Position numbers and translations under genes: made by a program
The notes under the pieces: generated by a model
Databases searched by the model: none
What the model was told of the DNA's origin: nothing
Seen by the model: only the letters and a program-made list of their open reading frames with translations
Assembly (NCBI RefSeq): GCF_004341445.1
Contig: NZ_SLXV01000008.1
Span: 26,392-90,391, forward strand
Origin: Baia soyae
GTDB lineage: Bacteria > Bacillota > Bacilli > Thermoactinomycetales > Thermoactinomycetaceae
Reading direction: 5' to 3'
Length of the DNA: 64,000 nucleotides
In this document: one piece after another, positions 27,461 to 36,110 of the stretch
Layout of the letters: the number at the start of each line of letters is the position of its first letter
How positions within the stretch are numbered: position 1 is the stretch's first letter

Positions 27461-29713
27461 TTATTGTTTCGGAGTTGGACTTCCTACAGCCCAATCTTTC
27501 ACGGAATCCGTATCAATCATCGGATCAATCCGAGAAATCGACTTTCCTTTTCCTGCTGTAATATTCCAATCGGGGGCTTTTTCATAAGCGACAAAGTCGA
27601 GTGTGCTCCCGGACTTATCTTTCAGTGTAAGCTGGTCACCGTTATTATTAAGCGATAGCTTCATTCCTGTCACATCAGGCTGAATTCCGAATCGTACTTG
27701 GAAACCAGCTTGGTTTCGAGCGATTACGATTCGTTTTCCGGATGCTATAGTTGTGCCAGTGGGAATCTTGTAAGTGGCTACATCGTCTGTAAGGGAGTAG
27801 TCACTAAGGTTGAGTGATTGACTGCTATGGTTATATAACTCTACATATTCTTCCATCGCATCGTTGCCTGCGGTATCATAATGGACTTCAGAGATACGAA
27901 GCTTGCTTTTCCCTTCTCCTGGATCAGGTTTCTTGGCTCCGTCCGTAAAATCCCACCAAAAGACATCCTTGTAGAAGCTCGCTACCTCTGCGTTTTCGAC
28001 AATGACACCCGCCTCTCGATTGTTTTCTGGACTATTTCGCGACCAGTTAATACTGGATACAAGCACCTTGTGATCGGCGATGATTCCTTTGTTATGAATC
28101 TTATCTACATGAATGGCGGACTGATTAAAGAGCTTTGCTTCCATGTCGAGCTTTTCACGTGATGCGATTTCGTTGATATATTGGATCGTATATTGATTAT
28201 CGCGTGGATCTGATGCATCTAGGAAGGAAGCATCGAGTACCACGCGAACCTTCACCCCGCGTCTCGCCGCGTTGATCATTTCTTCCAGATAAATATTAGG
28301 TGTCGATTTAGGGGAGCCCGTTTTGGTATCGCCCCAGTGCTTATGAATATAGAGTTGTTCCACAAATAGCTCTGACTTCGCATTGCGCATCATTCCAAGG
28401 ATCGCTTTTTCCTGTAGCATCGTAGAGTCTGGAGCAAATACAGGGGTTACAGTAAATGAACCGTTTATATCTTTGGCAGGGAAAAGGGCCGGGTAATTGC
28501 CAGTCGGATTACTCGTATCAGGAACGAAGCCTACTGAAGGTTCCCCGTACTTGGTGCCAGGCGTATAAGGAAAACTATCTCGGAATGATGGATTCCAATC
28601 TGCTTCAAAAACCTTTTCTACGTAAGAAGCAAAGTCAGGGTTTTGGATGATGATTCCCCAGCCCCGATTCCCATACGTGTTGGTAGTAGGGACACCCGTG
28701 CTTTTCCAGTTTTCACTTTGCATCAATACGCGGGTACCATCTACAATGGCATACTTGGCATGATTAAATCGGTATCGTTTATACCGTTCATTTGCCGTAT
28801 CGCTGATGATAAAGCGGACCTGCCCACCCGCATTTGTGATTTGCTCTGCTACGTATTTTGATTGATCGAGGAGTCCCCCTACAGGTTGTCCTTCTAAGAA
28901 GACACGCACTTTTACCCCACGCGCTAGAGCTTTTTTCATCGGTTCTAGCAAATAGGTGTTTTGAAACTCGTAGACATTTAAATCAATCGTTTTTTGAGCG
29001 CTATTTAGGTATTTTTCGAGCGTGCTAAAACTACTATCGGGAGAGGTATAAGGGGTGACCGTTCCATTGAATGAAAAGCTGGGTAAGTCAAACCGTGATT
29101 GCCCTGCTTGATAGACACGGAGTTGATTGAAATCAGCACGGGTATTGGTATCCTCCCAAGTACCGTTAGACTCTGTGCGATCCCGGACTGTCACGACTCC
29201 AGATGGTTTAGTGGGGACCGTTTCTCCTGACCAGCCAGTTCCGTTATAAGATGAGTTACCATAAACAACTGCATCCACCACGGTATTTCCATTTTGCAGG
29301 AGGACTTCTCCACCGCTATTGGAGAGGGCTCCGATACTTGAACTCATTTGCGGAGTGCTCGGACTACTATCTGCTCCGTATTCAAAGTCCGGGGTAATCG
29401 TTACAAATTCTTGCAGAAACTTACTCGCATTCTTCGTGATATACAGTGTTTGATTCGGGGAAACAGAGGTGCCACTTGGAAAAGACATACTATTTTTCCC
29501 ACTCGTGAGCCGCCAGCCTGCGATATTCACCGAAGCACGAGTCGGATTCGTTATCGCTATGAACTCCTCAGGTTCATTAGGAAGATTGGTGTCCACATAC
29601 ACTTCCGTGATCAGTACATGATCCACAGGAGAGGCTTGGACAACCGATGAACTAGGAAACACGACACTAGCCAACATAGCAACTGACGCAAACAGAATAG
29701 ATAACTTTTTCAT
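27461..29713 (-). CDS. Secreted phospholipase D-like protein with two lamin-tail domains
   Basis: 750 aa. A signal peptide (MKKLSILFASVAMLASVVFPS...VQA/S, cut near 27) is followed by a lamin-tail domain (~30-190: LITEVYVDTNLPNEPEEFIA ... NIAGWRL). Two PLD half-domains follow. The first has HAKYAIVD (HxKxxxxD) around 315 with downstream SENW. The second has HNKGIIAD with SSINWS around 545. A second lamin-tail domain (~605-750: LRISEVHYDTAG ... EEYVELYN) ends the protein. Both HKD motifs look intact, so phosphodiesterase activity on DNA or phospholipid is expected outside the cell. AGAAGGGA lies before the ATG. It is convergent with pyrG and probably has its own promoter. Secreted nuclease is an equally good guess. 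Confidence 0.85.
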   Translation of the reverse strand: MKKLSILFASVAMLASVVFPSSSVVQASPVDHVLITEVYVDTNLPNEPEEFIAITNPTRASVNIAGWRLTSGKNSMSFPSGTSVSPNQTLYITKNASKFLQEFVTITPDFEYGADSSPSTPQMSSSIGALSNSGGEVLLQNGNTVVDAVVYGNSSYNGTGWSGETVPTKPSGVVTVRDRTESNGTWEDTNTRADFNQLRVYQAGQSRFDLPSFSFNGTVTPYTSPDSSFSTLEKYLNSAQKTIDLNVYEFQNTYLLEPMKKALARGVKVRVFLEGQPVGGLLDQSKYVAEQITNAGGQVRFIISDTANERYKRYRFNHAKYAIVDGTRVLMQSENWKSTGVPTTNTYGNRGWGIIIQNPDFASYVEKVFEADWNPSFRDSFPYTPGTKYGEPSVGFVPDTSNPTGNYPALFPAKDINGSFTVTPVFAPDSTMLQEKAILGMMRNAKSELFVEQLYIHKHWGDTKTGSPKSTPNIYLEEMINAARRGVKVRVVLDASFLDASDPRDNQYTIQYINEIASREKLDMEAKLFNQSAIHVDKIHNKGIIADHKVLVSSINWSRNSPENNREAGVIVENAEVASFYKDVFWWDFTDGAKKPDPGEGKSKLRISEVHYDTAGNDAMEEYVELYNHSSQSLNLSDYSLTDDVATYKIPTGTTIASGKRIVIARNQAGFQVRFGIQPDVTGMKLSLNNNGDQLTLKDKSGSTLDFVAYEKAPDWNITAGKGKSISRIDPMIDTDSVKDWAVGSPTPKQ

Positions 29714-29933
29714 AGATAGTTCCCTTCTATGATGGAATTGGATTACTACGTTATCATATAGTTTATGTACTAATGTGTAAATATTAATTACTATCTGTTA
29801 AGTTAAAATAGTGTAAATATATCTTAGGCTGTAGGAAATCTTATTACGATTCACTATAGCAAGAGAAAGCCATTAACATCGCAACCTGTTCCATTTATGG
29901 ATTAATGTAATAGGACTCATAATCTTATAGTTC

Positions 29934-29968
29934 ATAAAAGAGGATGAATCTTAATAGACTCATCCTCC
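29934..29968 (-). terminator. Intrinsic terminator after ribU (minus strand)
   Basis: On the minus strand GAGGATGAGTC pairs with GATTCATCCTC around six bases and is followed by TTTTAT. The rest of the 29714-30023 gap is AT-rich, presumably holds the promoter of the PLD-like gene, and shows no other gene. Confidence 0.75.
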
Positions 29969-30023
29969 AACTATGTTTATTAATATATCAATGAGAATCC
30001 TTATATAACGTCCATAGCTACAC

Positions 30024-30578
30024 TTACAAAATCGAGCTACGACTTCTCAAATAAGGGACGATCTTCAAGTAAAATGGCACAAATACAATCGATACCAAAA
30101 TCCCTTTTATCAAGTTAAAAGGCGTAATAATATTGAGGATAAAGGTAGTCTTCGCTGTTGGATCGGTAATCGCTGCATAAAGCGGCAGGAAGACAAAGAA
30201 ATTAGCCATCGCCATAAAGAGCGTCATCATGAGGGTAGCAGCGATGAAGCCATATACAAAGCCCTTCCAGCCCTGAAATTTACGATAGATGATGGAGATG
30301 ACAGAGACAAAAATACTTCCAGCTAGGAAGTTAGCTATGACTCCGATAATCTCGCCTCCTGCAAACATCAGGTGAAAAGCATTTTTGATAAACTCGATTA
30401 CGATGCCTGCTAAGGGACCGAAGAGAATGGCTCCCACGAGAGCGGGAAGCTCACTGAAGTCTACTTTGAGAAAGATTGGTATAGTAGGAATTGGGAAGCT
30501 AATGTTCTCAATTAAAAAAGAGATTACACCTAATAGTGCGAGTAAAACCATCTTCGTTACCTTGCTTTTTTGTTGCAT
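30024..30578 (-). CDS. ribU: Riboflavin transporter RibU (ECF S-component)
   Basis: 184 aa with about six membrane helices, the size and layout of ECF substrate-binding subunits. RibU landmarks are the N-terminal region with FPIPTIPIFLKVDFSELPAL, the GPLAGIVIEFIKN segment and MANFFVFLPLY. It binds riboflavin and works with the shared EcfA/EcfA'/EcfT module, encoded elsewhere. An FMN riboswitch and terminator precede it on the same strand, which confirms the vitamin. Plasma membrane. Confidence 0.93.
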   Translation of the reverse strand: MQQKSKVTKMVLLALLGVISFLIENISFPIPTIPIFLKVDFSELPALVGAILFGPLAGIVIEFIKNAFHLMFAGGEIIGVIANFLAGSIFVSVISIIYRKFQGWKGFVYGFIAATLMMTLFMAMANFFVFLPLYAAITDPTAKTTFILNIITPFNLIKGILVSIVFVPFYLKIVPYLRSRSSIL

Positions 30579-30635
30579 CAGAACAACACTCCTCTAGTGA
30601 TTTGTGAATTCTGATGACAACCGTACGAATCATGG

Positions 30636-30681
30636 CAATAAAAAACCGAAGCAAAAAGGAGTGCGGTTCTCCTTGCTTCGG
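30636..30681 (-). terminator. Riboswitch-controlled terminator before ribU
   Basis: On the minus strand CCGAAGCAAGGAG pairs with CTCCTTTTTGCTTCGG, and a run of T follows (TTTTTTATTG). It lies between the FMN aptamer and ribU, as expected for transcriptional shut-off when FMN is bound. Confidence 0.85.
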
Positions 30682-30791
30682 GGTTGTGTGTACGCCAAAT
30701 ACGAACTACGGAGTTTTCGTAAACTTAAGGGTAAAGTTATACTCAAAAAAGCCCGTAGATACTCTGTTTTTCAACAGTCGTACGAGTTATC

Positions 30792-30921
30792 ATCCTTCTC
30801 CCATCCAGACTATACTGTCGGCCCCGGAGTTTCACCGAGTCAACCGCTATAAGCGGGTCACGGGCTGAGGTAGTGTAGACTACCATCACCGTCGGTCGGG
30901 AATTGCACCCTGCCCCGAAGG
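30792..30921 (-). promoter_or_regulatory. FMN riboswitch (RFN element)
   Basis: Read on the minus strand, the conserved RFN blocks appear in order: CTTCGGGGCAGGGTG, AATTCCCGACCG, CGGTGATGG, AGCCCGTGA, then CTCCGGGGCCGACAGTATAG, TCTGGATGGGAGAAGGAT. The outermost stem (CTTCGGGGC with the 3' GAAGGAT side) closes the six-helix junction. It lies about 200 bases before ribU with a terminator between. Confidence 0.95.
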
Positions 30922-31029
30922 ATCCATGAAATATATTCATTTTTCCATACCATATAACTATAAAATGTTACAGAAGATAGGTCAACTTACTTATATTTAA
31001 AATCATAATAAAAAATCTGGATACACACA

Positions 31030-31057
31030 TTGACATATCGAGAAATCGTGATATGAT
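31030..31057 (+). promoter_or_regulatory. Promoter and candidate auto-operator of the ArsR gene
   Basis: TTGACA (31030-31035) and TATGAT (31052-31057) have a 16-base spacer. The spacer is covered by an imperfect palindrome, CATATCGAG...CGTGATATG, a plausible ArsR site. Transcription should start at about 31064, which is the ATG itself. Confidence 0.65.
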
Positions 31058-31063
31058 TAAGTT

Positions 31064-31366
31064 ATGGAACCAATTGAGATCTTTAAAGCTCTAGCGAATG
31101 AATCAAGATTGCAAATTTTACATTGGTTGAAGGAGCCCGATCGTCATTTTATGCCCCCTGAAGGGATCGATATGAATGTAACAGGGGTATGTGTTAGTCA
31201 GATAACAGATAAATTGAAAATGACACAATCGACTGCTTCCCAATATCTCACCATACTTTTAAGAGCTGACCTGATCAAGGCGGCACGAATCGGAAAGTAT
31301 ACTTACTACAAAAGAAATGAGGACACCTTTGAAAAGATTGCTGACATGATGAAATCAGAAATCTGA
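31064..31366 (+). CDS. ArsR-family transcription repressor
   Basis: 100 aa winged helix-turn-helix protein: IFKALANESRLQILHWL at 5-21, recognition helix MTQSTASQYLTILLRADLI near 57-75, and the beta-wing ARIGKYTYYK. No CVC-type metal site is seen near the recognition helix, so the ligand is probably not arsenite. The gene has no Shine-Dalgarno sequence, and the predicted transcription start coincides with the ATG. It precedes an MFS efflux gene whose upstream region has a similar CATATCG sequence, so it probably represses both. Confidence 0.85.
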   Translation: MEPIEIFKALANESRLQILHWLKEPDRHFMPPEGIDMNVTGVCVSQITDKLKMTQSTASQYLTILLRADLIKAARIGKYTYYKRNEDTFEKIADMMKSEI

Positions 31367-31396
31367 TCATACGAAAGTCCAGTTTCATATCGTTGT

Positions 31397-31432
31397 AAAA
31401 TAGACATCTTTGGATGTAGGTGTCTATTTTTA
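31397..31432 (+). terminator. Terminator between the ArsR and MFS genes
   Basis: AAAATAGACATC pairs imperfectly with GGTGTCTATTTT around a short loop and ends in TTTTTAC. It separates the regulator message from the transporter. Confidence 0.65.
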
Positions 31433-31438
31433 CAAAAC

Positions 31439-31464
31439 AACAAATCTACATATCGCGATTTGTT
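31439..31464 (+). promoter_or_regulatory. Candidate ArsR operator before the MFS gene
   Basis: AACAAATC and GATTTGTT form an 8-bp inverted repeat with a 10-base centre TACATATCGC. The centre shares ACATATCG with the palindrome in the arsR promoter. It lies 36 bases before the MFS start. Confidence 0.5.
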
Positions 31465-31499
31465 AAATAAAAATATAGTAAATGATAAGGAAGTAGATT

Positions 31500-32672
31500 A
31501 TGATGTCTAATACTTGGAAAGTTTATATTTTAGCCTTAGCCAGTTTTTTAGTAGGAACCTCAGAGTATGTGATTTCGGGTACTCTAGATAAGATTGCTCA
31601 TACACTTGGGATTTCCATCGGTGCTGCGGGCCAATTAATTACGATCTTCTCCCTTGTATATGCGATTTTCACCCCTATTTCGATGGCTTTGACAGCTAGT
31701 ATGGATAGACGAAAATTAATGATGTATGCTCTTGGCTTGTTTGTGGTAGGAAATATCGTAGCGTATACACTACCTGGATATGGATCGTTTATTGTGGCTC
31801 GGGTTATTATGGCACTTGGAGCAGGTATTGTGGTGGTAAATGCATTAAGCATCGCAGCTAAAATCGCACCAGAAGGAAAGAGAGCTAGTGCCATTTCTAC
31901 TGTTGTAATGGGATTCACCGCTTCTCTTATTATTGGAGTTCCTATCGGAAGAACGGTGTCAGCAGCATTTGGCTGGAAGTCTGTATTTGGTGGAATTGCC
32001 GTATTGGGATTACTCATCATGGTGGTTTTATACTTGATTCTTCCTCAAATCAAAGGGGATAAGCCTGTACCTTTACTGCAACAACTTGCTCTTTTTAAGA
32101 ATCCTAAAATTGTAACGGGATTATCGATCACCTTTTTCTCAATAGGTGGATATGCAATTGCTTTTACGTACCTGTCACCATACCTTCTTACGGTTTCTGG
32201 GATCAGTGAAAGCATGATGAGTGGAATTTTACTTATGTTTGGTATCGCAAGTTTGGTAGGATCCAAATTCGGTGGATTTAGCACCGATCGCTGGGGAGTA
32301 TCTCCTACGTTGATCGGTAGCATGGCTTTGCATGTCATCATGTTAATTTTGCTATCTGTTGTAACCGGCTATATCGGAGTGATGATCATTCTGATACTAT
32401 GGTCGTTCGCTGCATGGACTACAGGACCAACACAACAATATAATCTATCTACTTTAGAGCCAGAGGCATCCAGTGTATTGCTTGGTATTAATCAGTCTAT
32501 GATGCAATTAGCAATGTCTGTAGGTGCAGGGGTGGGCGGTCTTTTCGTAGAGAAGGTATCCTTGTCTTCTGTTACTTGGCTCGGAGCATTTAGTGTTGCG
32601 ATTGCGATGGTTGCTACTTTCATCTTGTTTAGTAAACAGAAAGCATCGAATTTGAAAGAAGTAAGCCAGTGA
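31500..32672 (+). CDS. MFS efflux transporter, DHA1 (AraJ/YbcL-like) family
   Basis: 390 aa with twelve hydrophobic segments. Family markers: an N-terminal helix with ASFLVGTSEYVISGTLDKIA, the loop-2 motif MDRRKLMMYALGL, and the helix-5 drug-antiporter region GFTASLIIGVPIGRTVS. These proteins export sugars, purines or drugs with protons. AAGGAAG precedes two possible ATGs (31500, 31503). The ArsR gene upstream makes an inducible efflux pair likely; the substrate is unknown. Plasma membrane. Confidence 0.85.
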   Translation: MMSNTWKVYILALASFLVGTSEYVISGTLDKIAHTLGISIGAAGQLITIFSLVYAIFTPISMALTASMDRRKLMMYALGLFVVGNIVAYTLPGYGSFIVARVIMALGAGIVVVNALSIAAKIAPEGKRASAISTVVMGFTASLIIGVPIGRTVSAAFGWKSVFGGIAVLGLLIMVVLYLILPQIKGDKPVPLLQQLALFKNPKIVTGLSITFFSIGGYAIAFTYLSPYLLTVSGISESMMSGILLMFGIASLVGSKFGGFSTDRWGVSPTLIGSMALHVIMLILLSVVTGYIGVMIILILWSFAAWTTGPTQQYNLSTLEPEASSVLLGINQSMMQLAMSVGAGVGGLFVEKVSLSSVTWLGAFSVAIAMVATFILFSKQKASNLKEVSQ

Positions 32673-32712
32673 TATGGACTGAGTAAGTTATGATTTATGA
32701 TTGAATGATAAA

Positions 32713-32746
32713 GAGCCCTGTTTCTCATAGCGAGACTGGGCTTTTT
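32713..32746 (+). terminator. Terminator after the MFS gene
   Basis: AGCCCTGTTTCTC pairs with GAGACTGGGCT and is followed by TTTTTG, 41 bases after the stop. Confidence 0.8.
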
Positions 32747-32807
32747 GTGTGGAGAGAAGGTTTGCTTCTTAGCAAGACTGTTGAAATCATTTGGGTGATC
32801 GAGGGCC

Positions 32808-32994
32808 GGAGAGTCTATTCGATACCTGCTCAGATACCGATCCTGCGAAGAAGTAAGGATGTCCGCTCCGCAATCCTTCGCTAGGGCAGGTGCAAAACTC
32901 GCAAAGTACGCTCGAACAGGTTGCACCAAAAGCGCCCTACACTACGGATTGCTATGCTAAGTAGGATCGCTAACACCAATCGAATAGACTCTCC
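32808..32994 (+). repeat. Long-palindrome repeat element C (187 bp)
   Basis: The ends are a perfect 16-bp inverted repeat, GGAGAGTCTATTCGAT and ATCGAATAGACTCTCC. The core resembles element B: GGGC, apical stem GGTGCAA/TTGCACC, loop AACTCGCAAAGTACGCTC, then GCGCCCTACACTACGG and GCTAAGTAGGATCGCTAAC. The outer arms differ completely from B and D but still pair with each other. It lies in a 660-base gap without genes. Confidence 0.85.
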
Positions 32995-33099
32995 TTTCCC
33001 TTCGTCCCAATTTCTGATTCATCAACAGACTTCTAAGAATGTTGGATAGGGAGCAGTTTAGACTTATCATCTGAAGCAGAAGCCAGTAAAAGTGGAGTA

Positions 33100-33293
33100 G
33101 GGGCAATGTGTCTGACCATAGCGATGTTAGTGAGCCTACCGAGCGCAGTTCTTCGTAGCTAGGGTGTTTTGTGGCAATGTTTGAGCGTTCTTTGCGAGTT
33201 TTGCCACTTGCCCGAAGCGAAGAAGGACGGAGCGGACTTGCTTTTCCGCATCTTCGCGGCTCACTATTTGAGCTGTGGTCAGATACATTCCCC
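33100..33293 (-). repeat. Long-palindrome repeat element D (194 bp), inverted relative to B
   Basis: It begins GGGGCAATGTGTCTGACCA and ends TCAGATACATTCCCC. Read on the minus strand it matches element B over its whole length. The apical hairpin GTGGCAATG...TTGCCAC is the exact reverse complement of that in B. It lies 105 bases after element C in opposite orientation. A plus-strand hairpin AGCC/GGCT with a T-run follows at 33314-33336. Confidence 0.85.
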
Positions 33294-33332
33294 GGGACAC
33301 ATTATCTCCGACAAGCCTAGTATTTGGCTTTT

Positions 33333-34253
33333 TTATTCCCCACGAGTTGCTTGATACGCCGACAACGCAGTATAGACCGTTTCAAGCGTAGGTGCCTCCA
33401 TTTGCTCTGGTTTCACTCCTAACAAATATCCATGAAAATGATCCGTTTCAATCGGCTGTCCTTTTTCAATATCACGAGACATCGATGATTTCATACTCTC
33501 ATGCAAATGTAGAGATCTCTTCATAACTTGTTGATAAACCTCATCAAAATCAAGCTGTGGTTCTTGAGATTGGGCAATCTGGATAATCTCTTGTGCCAGC
33601 TTGCGATACGTTTGCTCACCCGTAGGTGTATTCCAGATGGTACCGATACTACTGCGAGTAAGGGATGTCATGCCACTCATGGTGGAGATAAACACATATT
33701 TTTTCCATACATCAAGCCCGATCTGCGGGCTTTGGGTTACGTTACATGCTACACCTGAAAATAAGTCCGCCATCTGGTCCATACGCTTACTGGCCTGTCC
33801 AGACCATTCCCCATATACTAGATCATGAAAAGGGCTGTATTGCTCAATATGTCCCTTTGCATTTACGGTAGACTCGATAACGCAAAGCCCTCCGAGGATC
33901 TTCTCTTTTCCATAACGCTCTTGTAAGATAGGGAAGTGAGCAAAGCCATTTAATAAAGGGAGGATGGCAGTGTTAGATGATACGTAAGGATCTAAAGAAG
34001 TTAATACATCCGTTAAGTGATATGCCTTTACAGATAAAATAATGAGATCAAAAGGCTTTGTCGATTGTCCATATGTAATGGTAGGTACAGCTAATGTGGC
34101 ATCACCGTGAACGCTTTTCAAAATCAAGCCTTCCCTGTTTAACTGCTCTTGTCGCTTTGGACGGACGAGAAACGTAACATCCGCCCCTTTTTCAAATAAT
34201 CTGCCTCCGAAGTAACCACCAACTGCGCCTGCGCCAACTACGAGTACTCGCAT
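33333..34253 (-). CDS. panE: 2-dehydropantoate 2-reductase (ketopantoate reductase)
   Basis: 306 aa when started at the ATG preceded by GGGGGAAGG (34253); the longer frame adds only seven residues that cover that site. The N-terminal NADPH-binding motif is VGAGAVGGYFGGRL, and LSVKAYHL plus PLLNGF are the family signatures. The catalytic lysine is in DVWKKYVF, and a serine/asparagine-rich C-terminal helix bundle follows. It reduces ketopantoate to pantoate for coenzyme A synthesis. Several paralogues are common in Bacillales, and no panB/panC is adjacent, so a reductase for a related 2-oxo acid cannot be excluded. Confidence 0.85.
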   Translation of the reverse strand: MRVLVVGAGAVGGYFGGRLFEKGADVTFLVRPKRQEQLNREGLILKSVHGDATLAVPTITYGQSTKPFDLIILSVKAYHLTDVLTSLDPYVSSNTAILPLLNGFAHFPILQERYGKEKILGGLCVIESTVNAKGHIEQYSPFHDLVYGEWSGQASKRMDQMADLFSGVACNVTQSPQIGLDVWKKYVFISTMSGMTSLTRSSIGTIWNTPTGEQTYRKLAQEIIQIAQSQEPQLDFDEVYQQVMKRSLHLHESMKSSMSRDIEKGQPIETDHFHGYLLGVKPEQMEAPTLETVYTALSAYQATRGE

Positions 34254-34406
34254 ACTTCCTTCCCCCTTAAGCATTTTTCTCTATATTAACACTTTCCATA
34301 AAATGATGAGAAAAAAGAAAGTGGCTAAAAAGAAGGAAAAGATCTTGTTAAAACGAATTTAAGTACACGTAGGTAATGGACCGCAAGGAAAAACGGAGGG
34401 CAGTTA

Positions 34407-34772
34407 ATGGAATGCAAAAAAGTACTCGTTGTGGATGACCAATACGGAATCCGAATCTTAGTCAAAGAAGTCTTTTCCAAATATCCATTACAGGTACTTC
34501 AAGCAGCCAATGGAATGCAGGCACTTGAAATTGTGCAGAGTGATCGTCCGGATTTGATCTTGCTAGATATGAAGATGCCGGGCATGGATGGATTAGAGAT
34601 TTTACGTCGACTAAAAAAGATGGATGAAACACTAAAAGTGATTATGATGACGGCCTATGGAGAATTGGATATGGTAGAAAAGGCCACTCATCTAGGAGCG
34701 TTGGCTCATTTTACAAAGCCGTTTGATATTGAGGACCTGTGTAACGAAGTGATTCGTCAATTAGCATCATGA
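34407..34772 (+). CDS. spo0F: Sporulation phosphorelay response regulator Spo0F
   Basis: 121 aa single receiver domain with no output domain. The acidic pair is D10-D11 in VLVVDD, the phosphorylated aspartate is D54 in [11 protein letters not shown]82 is in MMTAYG and K104 is in FTKPF; these numbers equal the Bacillus Spo0F positions. It takes phosphate from sensor kinases and passes it to Spo0B, leading to Spo0A. In Bacillus it also lies just before fbaA. GGAGGG precedes the ATG by six bases. Confidence 0.93.
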   Translation: MECKKVLVVDDQYGIRILVKEVFSKYPLQVLQAANGMQALEIVQSDRPDLILLDMKMPGMDGLEILRRLKKMDETLKVIMMTAYGELDMVEKATHLGALAHFTKPFDIEDLCNEVIRQLAS

Positions 34773-34794
34773 ATGGAAGTCAGGAGGAATGGGT

Positions 34795-35166
34795 GTGGAA
34801 GTGAAAATTCGATTGCGTATGAGCCAAGCGGATGCTCATTATGGTGGAGATTTAGTGGATGGTGCGAGGATGTTAGCCTTATTTGGAGATGTAGCTACGG
34901 AGCTACTGATCCGAAATGATGGAGATGAAGGCTTGTTTGTGGCTTATGATGAAGTGGTATTTACGGGTCCAGTATATGCCGGAGACTACATAGAGGCAGT
35001 AGGAAAGATTACGAAAATCGGGAATACATCTAGGAAAATGAGCTTTGAAGCGTATAAGGTCATTGAAGCAAGCCGTGATCCAGAGTGTCCCTATAAAGCA
35101 TTTGTATTAGAAGAGCCAAAATTGGTTACCAAAGCATCTGGCACCTGTGTGGTACCTCCTAGGTAA
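34795..35166 (+). CDS. kal: 3-aminobutyryl-CoA ammonia-lyase
   Basis: 123 aa from GTG 34795, seven bases after AGGAGG; ATG 34789 is only one base from it. Hotdog-fold protein with the family opening [20 protein letters not shown] and an [11 protein letters not shown] helix, ending [13 protein letters not shown]. It removes ammonia from L-3-aminobutyryl-CoA to give crotonyl-CoA in the lysine fermentation pathway. It is followed by kce with a 65-base gap, the pair order found in lysine degraders. Crotonyl-CoA would feed the beta-oxidation genes of region 2. Confidence 0.85.
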   Translation: MEVKIRLRMSQADAHYGGDLVDGARMLALFGDVATELLIRNDGDEGLFVAYDEVVFTGPVYAGDYIEAVGKITKIGNTSRKMSFEAYKVIEASRDPECPYKAFVLEEPKLVTKASGTCVVPPR

Positions 35167-35231
35167 AACAAGGGCCTTTTTTGCATTGGAAAAAGAATAA
35201 AACAATCCATATATCACAGGAGAGTATATTT

Positions 35232-36041
35232 ATGCAAAAGTTGATTATTACAGTCGCTTTAGTAGGTGCAGAGGTTCGCAAGGAAGATACGCCTCATCTA
35301 CCGATCACGCCAGATGAAATAGCAGAGCAAGCACAAGAAGTGTATGAAGTAGGTGCCTCCATCGTTCATATCCATGCAAGGGACCGGGAGGGTAATTCAA
35401 CACAAGATAGGGAAATATACAGGGAGATCATCGCGAAAATTAGAGAACGATGCCCCATTATCATCCAAGTATCGACAGGTGGAGCGGTAGGCATGACAGA
35501 GGATGAACGGATCCAGCCAGTAAGCCTAAAACCAGAGATGGCTACCTTAACGACCGGAACGGTTAACTTTGGGGAAGAGGTGTTTATGAACTCAGCTACT
35601 CAGATTCGTCGTTTTGCGTTAGAGATGAGGGAGAATGGAGTTCGTCCAGAGTTTGAAATTTTTGATACGGGGATGATTGAAAACGCTTACAAATTAGTTC
35701 GCGATGGCTATGTTCGTGGGCACCTACATTATGATTTTGTGATGGGAGTTCCAGGAGCGATGCCTGCAACACCTGAACAGTTATTATTTGTGAGTAAACA
35801 GATTCCAGAGGGAGCGACGTGGACTGTTGCCGGAATTGGTCGTGCCCAATTACCAATGTCTACTATGGCGATTTTATTAGGTGGTCACGTTCGCGTTGGC
35901 TTAGAAGATAATATATATTATAAAAAAGGTGAATTAGCGACAAATCGACAATTGGTGGAGAGAGTGGTGCGGATTTCCCGGGAAATAGGTCGGGAAATTG
36001 CGACTCCTGACGAGGCGAGGAAGATCCTGCAAATTTCATGA
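35232..36041 (+). CDS. kce: 3-keto-5-aminohexanoate cleavage enzyme (BKACE family)
   Basis: 269 aa from ATG 35232 with CAGGAGAG upstream. TIM barrel with the zinc-site motif VHIHARD near 45-51 and HLHYDFVMGVPGAMPAT later, the BKACE signature including the second zinc histidine region. GGHVRVGLEDN near the end is also conserved. Kce condenses 3-keto-5-aminohexanoate with acetyl-CoA to 3-aminobutyryl-CoA and acetoacetate. BKACE proteins act on several beta-keto acids; the preceding kal gene makes the lysine substrate the best choice. Insertion between spo0F and fbaA is not part of the usual Bacillales order. Confidence 0.85.
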   Translation: MQKLIITVALVGAEVRKEDTPHLPITPDEIAEQAQEVYEVGASIVHIHARDREGNSTQDREIYREIIAKIRERCPIIIQVSTGGAVGMTEDERIQPVSLKPEMATLTTGTVNFGEEVFMNSATQIRRFALEMRENGVRPEFEIFDTGMIENAYKLVRDGYVRGHLHYDFVMGVPGAMPATPEQLLFVSKQIPEGATWTVAGIGRAQLPMSTMAILLGGHVRVGLEDNIYYKKGELATNRQLVERVVRISREIGREIATPDEARKILQIS

Positions 36042-36110
36042 TCCCTCTCGCAGAAGAAGGACTCTTCTGCTAAGATGAATTTGTTGAAGTTAATTGAGGG
36101 GGTTGTACAT

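Noticed and set aside
30604..30940. Several short frames upstream of ribU
   Set aside because: They run through the FMN riboswitch and its terminator, which explain the sequence better.
33169..33354. 61-aa plus-strand frame
   Set aside because: It covers repeat element D and is not kept in element B.
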